A DNA stretch of 8,197 bases from Parachlamydia sp. (GCA_021298935.1 JAJTHR010000240.1:1-8197); one strand, 5' to 3'; shown: positions 1 through 6,126, numbered from the stretch's first letter. Notes: generated by a model from the sequence alone, not told the origin. Made by a program: numbers and translations.

Positions 1-1
1 G

Positions 2-931
2 GTTGCATCCTGGGCGGGGCAAACCGAACATGATAAGGCCAAAGGTTCAGGTTATGCAGGTTCATTTTTAAGCGGTGTTTTGGCAACGGCTGTCGCTACG
101 CCTTGTACGGGACCCTTTTTAGGATCGGCCATCGGTTTTGCCGTTACCTTGCCTGTGTTACAGGCGATGCTTATTTTTACCTCGTTAGGCCTTGGGATGT
201 GCTTCCCGTATCTTTTATTGGCCGGTTTTCCCTCGCTTTTGCGCTTTATGCCCAAGCCGGGTGCATGGATGGAGGTCTTTAAAGAATTGATGGGCTTTAT
301 GCTTCTTGCGACAGTCCTTTGGCTGCTTTGGGTGTTTAGCGCGCAAACGAATACCTTCTCCCTGATCTGCCTACTGGCCGGGTTTTTGTGCTTTGCCATT
401 GGAGGATGGATTTATGGGAAGGGCATCTCCCCGCTGATGAGCCGTAAAAAGCGAATCCTTGCCTACGCTTTCACTCTGCTGTTTGCCATTGGGGGAATCC
501 AGACCATTATCCTACCGAAAGCGACTTGGGATCAGAGCGATAACAGTACTGAGGCGCTTGGGAAGGGGTGGGAACCTTTTTCCCGCGAGCGGCTGGTCGA
601 GCTGCGGGCTCAAGGGATTCCTGTCATGATTGACTTTACGGCGAAGTGGTGTCTCATTTGCCAGGCCAACCACATGGTTCTGGATTCCAAAGAAGTTGAA
701 GGGGAGCTGAATAAAATCGGAGCTGTCAAAATGATCGCCGACTGGACGAAAAATGACCCTATCATCACGGAAGAATTGAGCAAATTTGGTCGCAATAGCG
801 TTCCCCTCTATGTTTTATATGGAAATGATCCGGCAGCAGAGCCTCTGATTCTACCGCAAGTCCTGACGACCGGTACGGTGGTCGATCATTTGAATCAGGC
901 CTTTGAAAACGAAGACATTGCGCTGCGATGA
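2..931 (+). CDS. dsbD: DsbD, thiol:disulfide interchange protein, C-terminal part (5' end outside window)
   Basis: Inner-membrane protein that moves reducing electrons from cytoplasmic thioredoxin to periplasmic thiol proteins. The frame is open from base 2, so the start lies upstream; 309 residues are visible. Visible residues 1 to about 155 are hydrophobic membrane segments of the central domain. They include ATPCTGPFLG with Cys at visible residue 35, matching the second redox cysteine of the DsbD membrane domain (SPCTTAPL in E. coli, from memory). From about residue 180 comes a thioredoxin-like domain with the active site KWCLICQ (Cys 217 and 220), preceded by the typical MIDFTA strand and followed by the NSVPLYVLY cis-proline region. 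The stop TGA overlaps the tatD start (ATGA), which suggests co-transcription. In Chlamydia dsbD is also next to the tatD-like gene. The N-terminal periplasmic domain, if present, cannot be seen. Confidence 0.93.
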   Translation, partial: VASWAGQTEHDKAKGSGYAGSFLSGVLATAVATPCTGPFLGSAIGFAVTLPVLQAMLIFTSLGLGMCFPYLLLAGFPSLLRFMPKPGAWMEVFKELMGFMLLATVLWLLWVFSAQTNTFSLICLLAGFLCFAIGGWIYGKGISPLMSRKKRILAYAFTLLFAIGGIQTIILPKATWDQSDNSTEALGKGWEPFSRERLVELRAQGIPVMIDFTAKWCLICQANHMVLDSKEVEGELNKIGAVKMIADWTKNDPIITEELSKFGRNSVPLYVLYGNDPAAEPLILPQVLTTGTVVDHLNQAFENEDIALR

Positions 932-1707
932 TGCATTATTTCGACTCTCATGCCCATTTGACAGGCGATGCCCTGTATCCATCCATTGATGAGTGCTTAA
1001 GCCGCTCATGGGAGGCAGGGGTGCGCTCGATCATGAATATTTGCACCGATTTGAAGACCCTGGAGCGCGGCTTAGAGCTAACAGCCCGCACACCTTGGGT
1101 CTATCAAGCAGCCGCGACGACACCGCACGATGTAGAGAAAGAAGGGGAGCTGGTTTTCGAACGGATGGCGGCTCCAGCCCGGCAAGGACTCTTAAAAGCT
1201 GTCGGGGAGACGGGACTCGATTATTATTACGAGCATTCTGCAAAGGATATCCAAAAAAAGTTTCTCGTTCGCTATCTTCAACTTGCGCTTGAATGCAAGC
1301 TTCCCGTGATTATTCATTGCCGCGAAGCTTTTAACGATCTTTTTGAAATATTGGATAGTGAATACAGGGTGCAGGGGACACATGCCCCCGGCATTCTTCA
1401 TTGTTTTACAGGATCCATTCAGGAAGCAGAAGAGGTGATTAAAAGGGGATGGATGCTATCCTTGAGTGGTATAACCACCTTCAAAAAAAGCCATGCCCTC
1501 CACCAGGTAGCCCTTGAAGTTCCCCTTGATCAGTTGCTGATCGAAACGGATGCCCCGTATCTTGCTCCTCAGGGTAAACGAGGAAAAACCAATGAACCCG
1601 CCTTTGTCGTTGAAACAGCTGCTTTTATTGCACGCACCAAAAATGTACCGCTGGAAGTCGTTGTAAATGCGACTTATCAAAACGCAAAAAATATATTTAA
1701 TATTTAA
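928..1707 (+). CDS. tatD: TatD-family metal-dependent hydrolase (DNase)
   Basis: Cytoplasmic metal-dependent hydrolase of the TatD/YcfH family, a TIM-barrel fold; family members have 3'-5' exonuclease activity, but the physiological substrate is often unclear. All signature motifs are present in 259 residues, the usual family length: FDSHAHL (metal ligands His8, His10), AVGETGLDYYY (Glu94), IIHCREAF (His130), GILHCFTGS (His158) and LIETDAPYLAPQGKRGK (Asp208). The start at 928 overlaps the dsbD stop by four bases; a second ATG follows at once at 931, and either could be used. No strong Shine-Dalgarno is seen, so translation is probably coupled to dsbD. No convincing terminator follows; 1708-1720 is simply AT-rich. 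It could equally carry the name ycfH/yabD, since paralogs in this family are hard to separate. Confidence 0.93.
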   Translation: MMHYFDSHAHLTGDALYPSIDECLSRSWEAGVRSIMNICTDLKTLERGLELTARTPWVYQAAATTPHDVEKEGELVFERMAAPARQGLLKAVGETGLDYYYEHSAKDIQKKFLVRYLQLALECKLPVIIHCREAFNDLFEILDSEYRVQGTHAPGILHCFTGSIQEAEEVIKRGWMLSLSGITTFKKSHALHQVALEVPLDQLLIETDAPYLAPQGKRGKTNEPAFVVETAAFIARTKNVPLEVVVNATYQNAKNIFNI

Positions 1708-1720
1708 TCTTAAATTCTCC

Positions 1721-1752
1721 TTAATAATTTTTTAAAATGCATTTGTTATTAT
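1721..1752 (+). promoter_or_regulatory. Extended -10 promoter of first paralog
   Basis: TGTTATTAT at 1744-1752 is an extended -10 (TG, one base, TATTAT). No good -35 lies at 17 nt, as is usual for extended -10 promoters. The stretch TTAATAAT (1721-1728), TTTAAAAT (1731-1738), TTTGTTAT (1742-1749) is matched almost base for base upstream of the second paralog at 3044-3071. This conservation is the main support. The predicted transcript start, near 1759, gives a very short leader before the ATG at 1773. Confidence 0.5.
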
Positions 1753-1770
1753 TAAATAAAAAAATAACAA
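1743..1770 (+). promoter_or_regulatory. Inverted repeat just before the start codon of first paralog
   Basis: TTGTTATT (1743-1750) is the reverse complement of AATAACAA (1763-1770), with a 12-nt A/T-rich spacer. The right arm ends two bases before the ATG at 1773. The left arm overlaps the -10, so a DNA operator is more plausible than an RNA hairpin, which would be weak. The same palindrome (CTTTGTTAT ... ATAACAAAG) flanks the insertion in front of the second paralog, so it appears ancestral to both copies. In AT-rich DNA chance cannot be excluded. Confidence 0.35.
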
Positions 1771-1772
1771 TT

Positions 1773-2990
1773 ATGTATTCATCTAATTTAAATCTTTTAG
1801 ACGCTGAAAAAATTTTAAATAACTTGCATGGCCTAAGCTCTTTAAAAGAAACAGGTCATAGCGTCTATTTGGGCTCCCGCGTCATCACGACGTCTCCATC
1901 GAATACGACGACTGAAAAAATGTCCAATTACCTGTCCACCTGGTGCGGTTGGAGCTCCGACCTCTATTATTTGCCCCAGCTCACCGAACGGTTAGTGACA
2001 TTTATGAAAAGTGAAGAGGGTAAAAATATTAAATCCACCTTAGTCACCGATGCCATCGCAGGATTAAGCGTTCTACTGGATACCGTCAAGAATGAGTCAG
2101 AAAATCGCCAATTTGTCGAAAAATCGATGGATCATTTATTGCTTGCTTTAGGGATCGCAACGTTAAATAATCACACCCCTAGCGCGCAACCTTTAAGTCT
2201 TGGAAGATTCATGTGGCAAAATTATGGGCTCTATTATCTGTCAACCATCCCTTTTGTCGTCAATAGGGTGCAGGAAAAGGTCTTTGGCAGTAAAAGAGAT
2301 CTATTTTTTAAAGCATCAACGGAAAAATTAAAAGAATTCATTTATTATGATGTACAGGAGGATTCCCATTCCATTAAAGAAAAAATTTTAGAGCTTTTTT
2401 TAGATCCGGAACTCAATCGATCCTGTTCTTGTGTTTATAATGGAAATGTGGCCCAAGTTCCCAATCAATTTTATTTGGATTGCGCCCGTATGGAAACACT
2501 GACGCTGAATGGCGCCTTGGTTTCCGATCTTAAAAACCACCATATTGAAAAAGAAGAGATTTGCACTCTCTTTGAACAAACGTTTGAACCTTTGCTTTTT
2601 AAACGTCTCGGCACAATCTTGCATCAATCGCTCTTTGCGGATTTGGCGGAAAAATGGTTCATTGAAGATTGGCCCTCTGCTTGGCGCGAGCCAGGCTTCC
2701 CTTTCGAGTCCTATATTAGCAATTCAGAAGGCTATCATTTTTCCATTGACAGGCAAGGAAACCAGCTGAAAGTAGACGCAAAATTAATACTAAATTGCGG
2801 ATTTGTCGAAAATGCAAAAATCCCTTTAGGTTTTGTGGTTGTGAAGAGGGAAATGGTCTTTGACATTCCTGAATTGCTGCAAAATTTATCAGAACTGCCT
2901 CCTCAGCAACGTTTACCAAGTTTTAATGTGAAGCAAACGATTTCTGATCTTTACCCTTCCCTGGAAGCGGCGCGGCATTTTTTAACCTGA
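1773..2990 (+). CDS. Conserved protein of unknown function, paralog 1
   Basis: I do not recognise this 405-residue protein. It is soluble by appearance, with no signal peptide or clear membrane segment. It is paralogous to the gene at 3263-4447: the first 84 residues align without a gap with 45 identities, including TTxEKxxNYxSTWxGW (residues 45-60), DLxYLPxLTERxVxF (63-77) and SEEGK (80-84). Later shared blocks are KVFG, IYYDV, EEIC, HQSLFADL, KWFIEDWPSAWR and a C-terminal LYPSLEAARHF. The start is placed at 1773 because this ATG gives a gap-free alignment with the paralog from residue 1. An ATG at 1737 would add 12 residues absent from the paralog and lies upstream of the predicted transcript start. 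No Shine-Dalgarno precedes the ATG, unlike in the second copy. Function unknown; an effector role in a chlamydial host is possible but unsupported by any motif. Confidence 0.85.
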   Translation: MYSSNLNLLDAEKILNNLHGLSSLKETGHSVYLGSRVITTSPSNTTTEKMSNYLSTWCGWSSDLYYLPQLTERLVTFMKSEEGKNIKSTLVTDAIAGLSVLLDTVKNESENRQFVEKSMDHLLLALGIATLNNHTPSAQPLSLGRFMWQNYGLYYLSTIPFVVNRVQEKVFGSKRDLFFKASTEKLKEFIYYDVQEDSHSIKEKILELFLDPELNRSCSCVYNGNVAQVPNQFYLDCARMETLTLNGALVSDLKNHHIEKEEICTLFEQTFEPLLFKRLGTILHQSLFADLAEKWFIEDWPSAWREPGFPFESYISNSEGYHFSIDRQGNQLKVDAKLILNCGFVENAKIPLGFVVVKREMVFDIPELLQNLSELPPQQRLPSFNVKQTISDLYPSLEAARHFLT

Positions 2991-3043
2991 ATATCAGGCA
3001 GATAAATTCAAAATTCAGTTTTTAACTTATCTTAATGCTATGT

Positions 3044-3074
3044 TTAATAATAGTTGAAAATACTTTGTTATAAT
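3044..3074 (+). promoter_or_regulatory. Extended -10 promoter of second paralog
   Basis: TGTTATAAT at 3066-3074 is a perfect extended -10 (TG, one base, TATAAT). The upstream stretch TTAATAAT (3044-3051), TTGAAAAT (3054-3061), TTTGTTAT (3064-3071) parallels 1721-1749 before the first paralog. TTGAAA at 3054 is only 9 nt from the -10 and so is not its -35. The predicted start, near 3081, coincides with the left edge of the foldback element, so the whole element would be transcribed as leader. Confidence 0.6.
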
Positions 3075-3075
3075 T

Positions 3076-3082
3076 TTAATAA
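3076..3082 (+). repeat. Left 7-bp direct repeat (target-site duplication)
   Basis: TTAATAA directly abuts the left terminal inverted repeat. It is repeated exactly at 3243-3249 against the right end. The repeat could be read as 8 bp (TTAATAAC) if the element starts one base later. Confidence 0.6.
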
Positions 3083-3242
3083 CTCACCTCTGCCAAAAAG
3101 AGCAAAATGAAAGCCAAGAGATTTTGAAAAATCAATTAATTCAAAAAGCGCAGCAATATTTTACTAATATTGCGAGCATTTTTGAATTTAATTGAGATTC
3201 AAAAGATCTGCTTATCCATCTGCTCCTTTTGGCAGAGGTGAG
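3083..3242. mobile_element. 160-bp foldback element, MITE-like, no coding capacity
   Basis: The element is an imperfect palindrome along its entire length. The terminal 22 bases (3083-3104) match the reverse complement of 3221-3242 with a single mismatch; the ends read CTCACCTCTGCCAAAA and TTTTGGCAGAGGTGAG. Inside, CAATTAA-TTCAAAAA (3133-3147) pairs with its counterpart near 3178-3194, and GCAATATT (3153-3160) pairs with AATATTGC (3166-3173) around the 5-nt loop TTACT. The region between is partly matched (for example GATTTTGA with TCAAAAGATC). TTAATAA flanks both ends as a direct repeat. No open reading frame is present. Foldback shape, terminal repeats and target duplication together fit a miniature inverted-repeat element moved by a transposase encoded elsewhere; I cannot assign a family. 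An alternative is a resident regulatory hairpin, made less likely by the direct repeats and the restored leader length. Confidence 0.7.
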
Positions 3243-3249
3243 TTAATAA
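3243..3249 (+). repeat. Right 7-bp direct repeat (target-site duplication)
   Basis: TTAATAA abuts the right terminal repeat and is identical to 3076-3082. Dropping this copy plus the element joins TTTGTTATAATTTTAATAA to CAAAGGAATAAAA-ATG, 32 nt from TTTGTTAT to the start codon against 31 nt in the first paralog. Confidence 0.6.
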
Positions 3250-3250
3250 C

Positions 3251-3256
3251 AAAGGA
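3251..3256 (+). promoter_or_regulatory. Shine-Dalgarno of second paralog
   Basis: AAAGGA lies 6 nt before the ATG at 3263 and just outside the foldback element. The first paralog has no counterpart. Bases 3246-3254 (ATAACAAAG) can pair with CTTTGTTAT at 3063-3071, but 3063-3071 is upstream of the predicted transcript start, so the site should remain open in the mRNA. Confidence 0.65.
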
Positions 3257-3262
3257 ATAAAA

Positions 3263-4447
3263 ATGTTTTCTTATGATTTAAATTTGTCACAATCACAAGA
3301 GATTTTAAAAAATCTTTATGAATTACATACTTTGCCTGAAACGGAAAAACAGGTCTTTTTTGGCTCAAATGCCATCACGTTCGGATCTTCAAGTACAACA
3401 TCGGAAAAAGTGACTAATTACATGTCTACTTGGTATGGGTGGGGCACAGACCTGTGTTATTTGCCAAATCTGACTGAAAGGGTTGTCAAATTCATTCAAT
3501 CTGAGGAAGGTAAAACGATTTCTCAAGATGAAATCATGAATGCTATTGAAGGGACAGCTGTATTGCTTAGCCTTTTAAAGAAAGATTCTGTTGAGAGTAC
3601 TAAAGTAGAAGAGGCCATGAACCATTTGCGGTTTGCTTTAGTCAGCAAGGAAGTTAAAAAAGAAGAGGTTGCGCCTACCCCTTCCTATCTTTCTTATTTT
3701 TACACGGTTGGAAACTATGCCTCTCAAAAAATTTTTGGGAATAGAGAAAATACATTCTTAGCGCAGGCAAAAGCGCGACTAGATGATGTGATCTACTTTG
3801 ATGTGAGAGAAAATGGGGAAGATCTTAAAAATTTGATTAGAGGTTTTTTTGAAGATGCCAATCTGATGGCCGTGACAGACATAATTGTAGCTGGAAACCC
3901 TTTGACCGTCCCTTTGCAATTTTATACCGATAGCCACCGGATCAATTCCCTCAAGGTGAATGGAGAGACAATTTACGATTCAAGTGCTAGTTTTATTCCT
4001 CCTGAAGAAATTTGCTTTCAAATGAGCCAGAAGATGCCGCTTCCCCTTTTTAATAAAGTAGGGGCCATTGTGCATCAATCCTGTTTTTCAGATTTGATTA
4101 TCAAATGGTATGTTGAAGAATGGCCGCGTGAGTGGCGTGCAAGTGATTTTCCTTATCTTTCCGTTATAAATGGCTCAGAAGACCTCTCTTTCGAAATCAA
4201 GACAGAAGGTGAGCAAGTAGAAATTATTGCTAAAAACGTGGTAAGTATGGGATTTGCAAACCCTGAAGACGCGGATGACCGACAAATGTTGGGTTATACG
4301 GCTATTGTAAGGAAATTAATTTTTTCAAAGGATGAACTTTTAAATAATACGGAGGTCGCTGTGCGATCTATGCGTGCGCAACAGATCTCATCTCATTTGC
4401 TGCCATCTTTAAGCGATGCCCTTCATTTTATTGAAAGTGTTAAGTAG
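3263..4447 (+). CDS. Conserved protein of unknown function, paralog 2
   Basis: A 394-residue protein that I do not recognise, clearly homologous over its full length to the upstream gene at 1773-2990. The strongest shared region is residues 1-84; shared C-terminal blocks include HQSCFSDLIIKWYVEEWPREW and LLPSLSDALHF. It differs from paralog 1 by a shorter middle (around residues 130-160, where a KEVKKEEV segment replaces a longer linker) and by an added acidic stretch NPEDADDRQ near residue 335. No signal peptide, membrane helix, or known catalytic motif is visible. The start is well supported by AAAGGA 6 nt upstream and by alignment with the paralog. The leader carries the inserted foldback element, so expression may differ from that of paralog 1. 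It ends at a strong hairpin at 4447-4470. Role unknown. Confidence 0.88.
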   Translation: MFSYDLNLSQSQEILKNLYELHTLPETEKQVFFGSNAITFGSSSTTSEKVTNYMSTWYGWGTDLCYLPNLTERVVKFIQSEEGKTISQDEIMNAIEGTAVLLSLLKKDSVESTKVEEAMNHLRFALVSKEVKKEEVAPTPSYLSYFYTVGNYASQKIFGNRENTFLAQAKARLDDVIYFDVRENGEDLKNLIRGFFEDANLMAVTDIIVAGNPLTVPLQFYTDSHRINSLKVNGETIYDSSASFIPPEEICFQMSQKMPLPLFNKVGAIVHQSCFSDLIIKWYVEEWPREWRASDFPYLSVINGSEDLSFEIKTEGEQVEIIAKNVVSMGFANPEDADDRQMLGYTAIVRKLIFSKDELLNNTEVAVRSMRAQQISSHLLPSLSDALHFIESVK

Positions 4448-4470
4448 GCGCCAATTAAATCATTGGCGCC
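4447..4470. terminator. Bidirectional terminator hairpin between converging genes
   Basis: GGCGCCAAT (4447-4455) pairs perfectly with ATTGGCGCC (4462-4470) around a 6-nt loop, TAAATC. The stem begins on the last base of the paralog 2 stop codon and lies 10 nt past the stop of the minus-strand gene (4481-4483), so it can serve both transcripts. The T-tracts are poor (CTTTC on plus), making it a good hairpin but an imperfect intrinsic terminator. Confidence 0.7.
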
Positions 4471-4480
4471 CTTTCATGAA

Positions 4481-5017
4481 CTAGTTAAAACGCTCGCCTT
4501 GAAGAAGTGTCCATAATCCTGTTGAGCTATTAGCTGCTGTAACGCCGGTTAATCCAGTCACGCATCCGTTTTCTTGTCTAAAGGAAACAACAAATGTGGG
4601 GTTAGAGCCTGGAGTTGGGAAATTGAACAATTGAACAAACCCTCTTCCATTAACGGCATTGTCTAAAGACCAAATAAAAGGGACATTTGTTCTTGCAATG
4701 TGTGTAACTTGTCCTGCAACAACTACAACCAGGTCAAGAAAAGTTGCTACCCCTGTGTTATCTTCAAAGAATGTGAGCTGTCCAACAGCTGCTTGAGATT
4801 GGGGTAATAAAAATGTGCCAGCGCCATCGCGGCTGTTGCTAAATCCGCTGACTTGGTAAGTGCCTACAACATCTTCATTTGTAATACGATTGATTTCGCC
4901 ATTTTGGTTGCAGCGGTTTTCATTGCAGCGATCTTGTCTGCAGTGGTCAGCTGATAAAGCTGCTGGAGCAGCAAAAGCAGCAGCTAATAATAACAGGCTA
5001 TGCACTAGTTTTTTCAT
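4481..5017 (-). CDS. Small secreted protein with five-residue Cys repeat, unknown function
   Basis: This 178-residue protein has a classic Sec signal peptide: MKK, then the hydrophobic LLLLAAAFAAPAA stretch, with a likely signal peptidase I cut after ALSA (residue 23). The mature protein starts DHC and carries a short tandem repeat, CRQDR-CNENR-CNQNG, with cysteines at 26, 31 and 36; a single further cysteine, Cys152, could pair with one of them. The remainder (residues 46-178) is rich in Gly, Val, Thr and aromatics in alternating strands (DVVGTYQVSGF, GQLTFFEDNTGVATF, GRGFVQLFNF, TFVVSFRQENGC), suggesting an all-beta fold, perhaps a small barrel. No lipobox is seen. AAGGAG (5023-5028) sits 5 nt before the ATG and supports the start. 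It runs opposite to its neighbours. The envelope or periplasm is the likely location, and DsbD in the window is a potential redox partner; both are inference. Confidence 0.85.
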   Translation of the reverse strand: MKKLVHSLLLLAAAFAAPAALSADHCRQDRCNENRCNQNGEINRITNEDVVGTYQVSGFSNSRDGAGTFLLPQSQAAVGQLTFFEDNTGVATFLDLVVVVAGQVTHIARTNVPFIWSLDNAVNGRGFVQLFNFPTPGSNPTFVVSFRQENGCVTGLTGVTAANSSTGLWTLLQGERFN

Positions 5018-5053
5018 ATAGTCTCCTTGTGATGATAAAAGTTTTTCCTACGT

Positions 5054-5082
5054 CTTTGAATTTCAAAGTTTCAAAATATAAA
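5054..5082. promoter_or_regulatory. Palindrome and possible promoter in divergent intergenic region
   Basis: CTTTGAA-T-TTCAAAG (5054-5068) is a perfect 7-1-7 palindrome midway between the minus-strand secreted-protein gene and sdhC, followed by a further TTTCAAAA (5069-5076 region). On plus, TTTGAA (5055-5060) and TATAAA (5077-5082) are 16 nt apart, a possible promoter toward sdhC. The palindrome could be an operator for either gene. Evidence is positional and sequence-based only. Confidence 0.3.
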
Positions 5083-5109
5083 TTTTAATTCAACATTTTT
5101 TTTAGAGTT

Positions 5110-5137
5110 TTGACAATAATTCTTCATATGTTATCCA
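5110..5137 (+). promoter_or_regulatory. Candidate sdhCA promoter
   Basis: TTGACA at 5110-5115 is a perfect -35 hexamer. The best -10 is weak: TATCCA at 5132-5137, 16 nt away. If used, the transcript would start near 5144, leaving the ATG at 5164 as the first good start. The upstream TATAAA at 5077 is the competing choice. Confidence 0.35.
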
Positions 5138-5163
5138 TTCCAATTCATTGTTGGATGGCAAAA

Positions 5164-6123
5164 ATGGCAGAATATTATAAAGCACCCCCGCTACCCCGTC
5201 CGTTTATTTGGCGAAAGGTTCAATCCCTGGCCGGACTATGGCTTGTTTTGTTCCTGATTGAACATTTGCTGACCAATTCCCAGGCGGCCTTGCTCATTGG
5301 TGATGATGGCAGCGGATTTGTCAGGGCTGTCAATTTTATCAAAGATCTTCCCTATTTGCCTGTCATTGAAATCGTTTTGCTTGGGGTCCCGTTCCTATTG
5401 CATGGCTTTTGGGGAATTAAATACCTCTGGCAAGCCAAGTACAATTCTTTTCCATCCGATGGCTCCTCTCCGTCTTTGCCACAATATAAATTAAACCAGG
5501 CCTACACCTGGCAGCGTCTTACTTCTTGGATTCTTCTGTTTGGAATTGCCGCCCATGTGATCCACATGCGTTGGATCGAATATCCGACAGAAGCGCAGCT
5601 GGGTACTCAGCAGTATTATTTTGTACGGCTCACCCAGGATAACGGCCTTTATACTCTTTCTAAACGGCTTGGGGTCGATCTTTTTTCCGCCTCTAAAATC
5701 GCTTTGTTGAAGGAAGAGGCTGGCCACTTAAGTCCTTTGGAAGCGGGCAATGATACGCCGCAAGAATTGATCGATGCACAAAGCAATCGCGAAAAAAAAG
5801 CTTGGATTGGTGCTTTGTCAAGCAGGCATTTGAAGGAGGGACAAATCATGGCTTCGGCTAAAACATTTGGCTTGGCGGAACTTTTAATTGTCAGGAATGC
5901 TTTTAAAAGCCCTTTAATGATCGTTCTTTATACAATTCTTGTGTTAGCTGCTTGCTTTCATGCCTTTAACGGCTTATGGACCTTTATGATTACGTGGGGA
6001 GTGACTTTGACCGCTGCCTCTCAGCGAGGGATGCGCAGAATTGCCCTATTTTTGATGGCCCTCATTTCTTTTTTAGGGCTGGCGGCGATTTGGGGAACCT
6101 ATTGGCTCAATTTAATGGATTAA
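5164..6123 (+). CDS. sdhC: Succinate dehydrogenase cytochrome b558 subunit (SdhC)
   Basis: Membrane anchor of complex II, carrying heme b and passing electrons from the flavoprotein and iron-sulfur subunits to quinone. It is 319 residues from ATG 5164. Five membrane helices are visible: about 22-44, 66-88, 117-136, 249-275 and 292-314. Helix histidines that could ligate heme are His34 (LIEHLLTNSQ), His80 (FLLHGFWG), His131 or 134 (AAHVIHM) and His266 (CFHAFNGLW), the pattern of the single-subunit Bacillus-type b558 family, which binds two hemes. An unusual soluble segment of about 110 residues (138-248) separates helices 3 and 4; Bacillus SdhC is only about 200 residues. The start at 5164 is preferred because GGATGG (5153-5158) lies 5 nt upstream. 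ATG at 5155 or 5128 and TTG at 5110 are in frame, but the last two fall in the putative promoter. sdhA follows after 3 nt. Confidence 0.9.
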   Translation: MAEYYKAPPLPRPFIWRKVQSLAGLWLVLFLIEHLLTNSQAALLIGDDGSGFVRAVNFIKDLPYLPVIEIVLLGVPFLLHGFWGIKYLWQAKYNSFPSDGSSPSLPQYKLNQAYTWQRLTSWILLFGIAAHVIHMRWIEYPTEAQLGTQQYYFVRLTQDNGLYTLSKRLGVDLFSASKIALLKEEAGHLSPLEAGNDTPQELIDAQSNREKKAWIGALSSRHLKEGQIMASAKTFGLAELLIVRNAFKSPLMIVLYTILVLAACFHAFNGLWTFMITWGVTLTAASQRGMRRIALFLMALISFLGLAAIWGTYWLNLMD

Positions 6124-6126
6124 AAT

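Noticed and set aside
80..82. TTG at 80 as the start of the first gene
   Set aside because: The frame is open back to base 2 and encodes plausible DsbD membrane sequence, so the gene simply continues out of the window.
1737..1772. Upstream ATG that would lengthen paralog 1 by 12 residues
   Set aside because: The 12 residues have no match in paralog 2, the ATG precedes the predicted -10, and alignment of the paralogs begins exactly at the ATG at 1773.
2986..3023. Weak hairpin CCTGA-ATA-TCAGG plus a T-run as a terminator for paralog 1
   Set aside because: The stem is only 5 bp, with a 3-nt loop, and the T-run at 3019 is more than 20 nt away.
3054..3074. TTGAAA as the -35 for TATAAT
   Set aside because: The spacing is only 9 nt; the TG extension of the -10 is a better explanation.
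3083..3242. Foldback read as a CRISPR repeat, riboswitch or structured ncRNA
   Set aside because: There is no array of direct repeats with spacers and no known aptamer motif; end-to-end symmetry with flanking duplications fits an insertion better.
5110..5163. TTG start at 5110 or ATG at 5128 for sdhC
   Set aside because: The TTG is part of a perfect TTGACA -35 hexamer, neither has a Shine-Dalgarno, and the ATG at 5164 has GGATGG 5 nt upstream.
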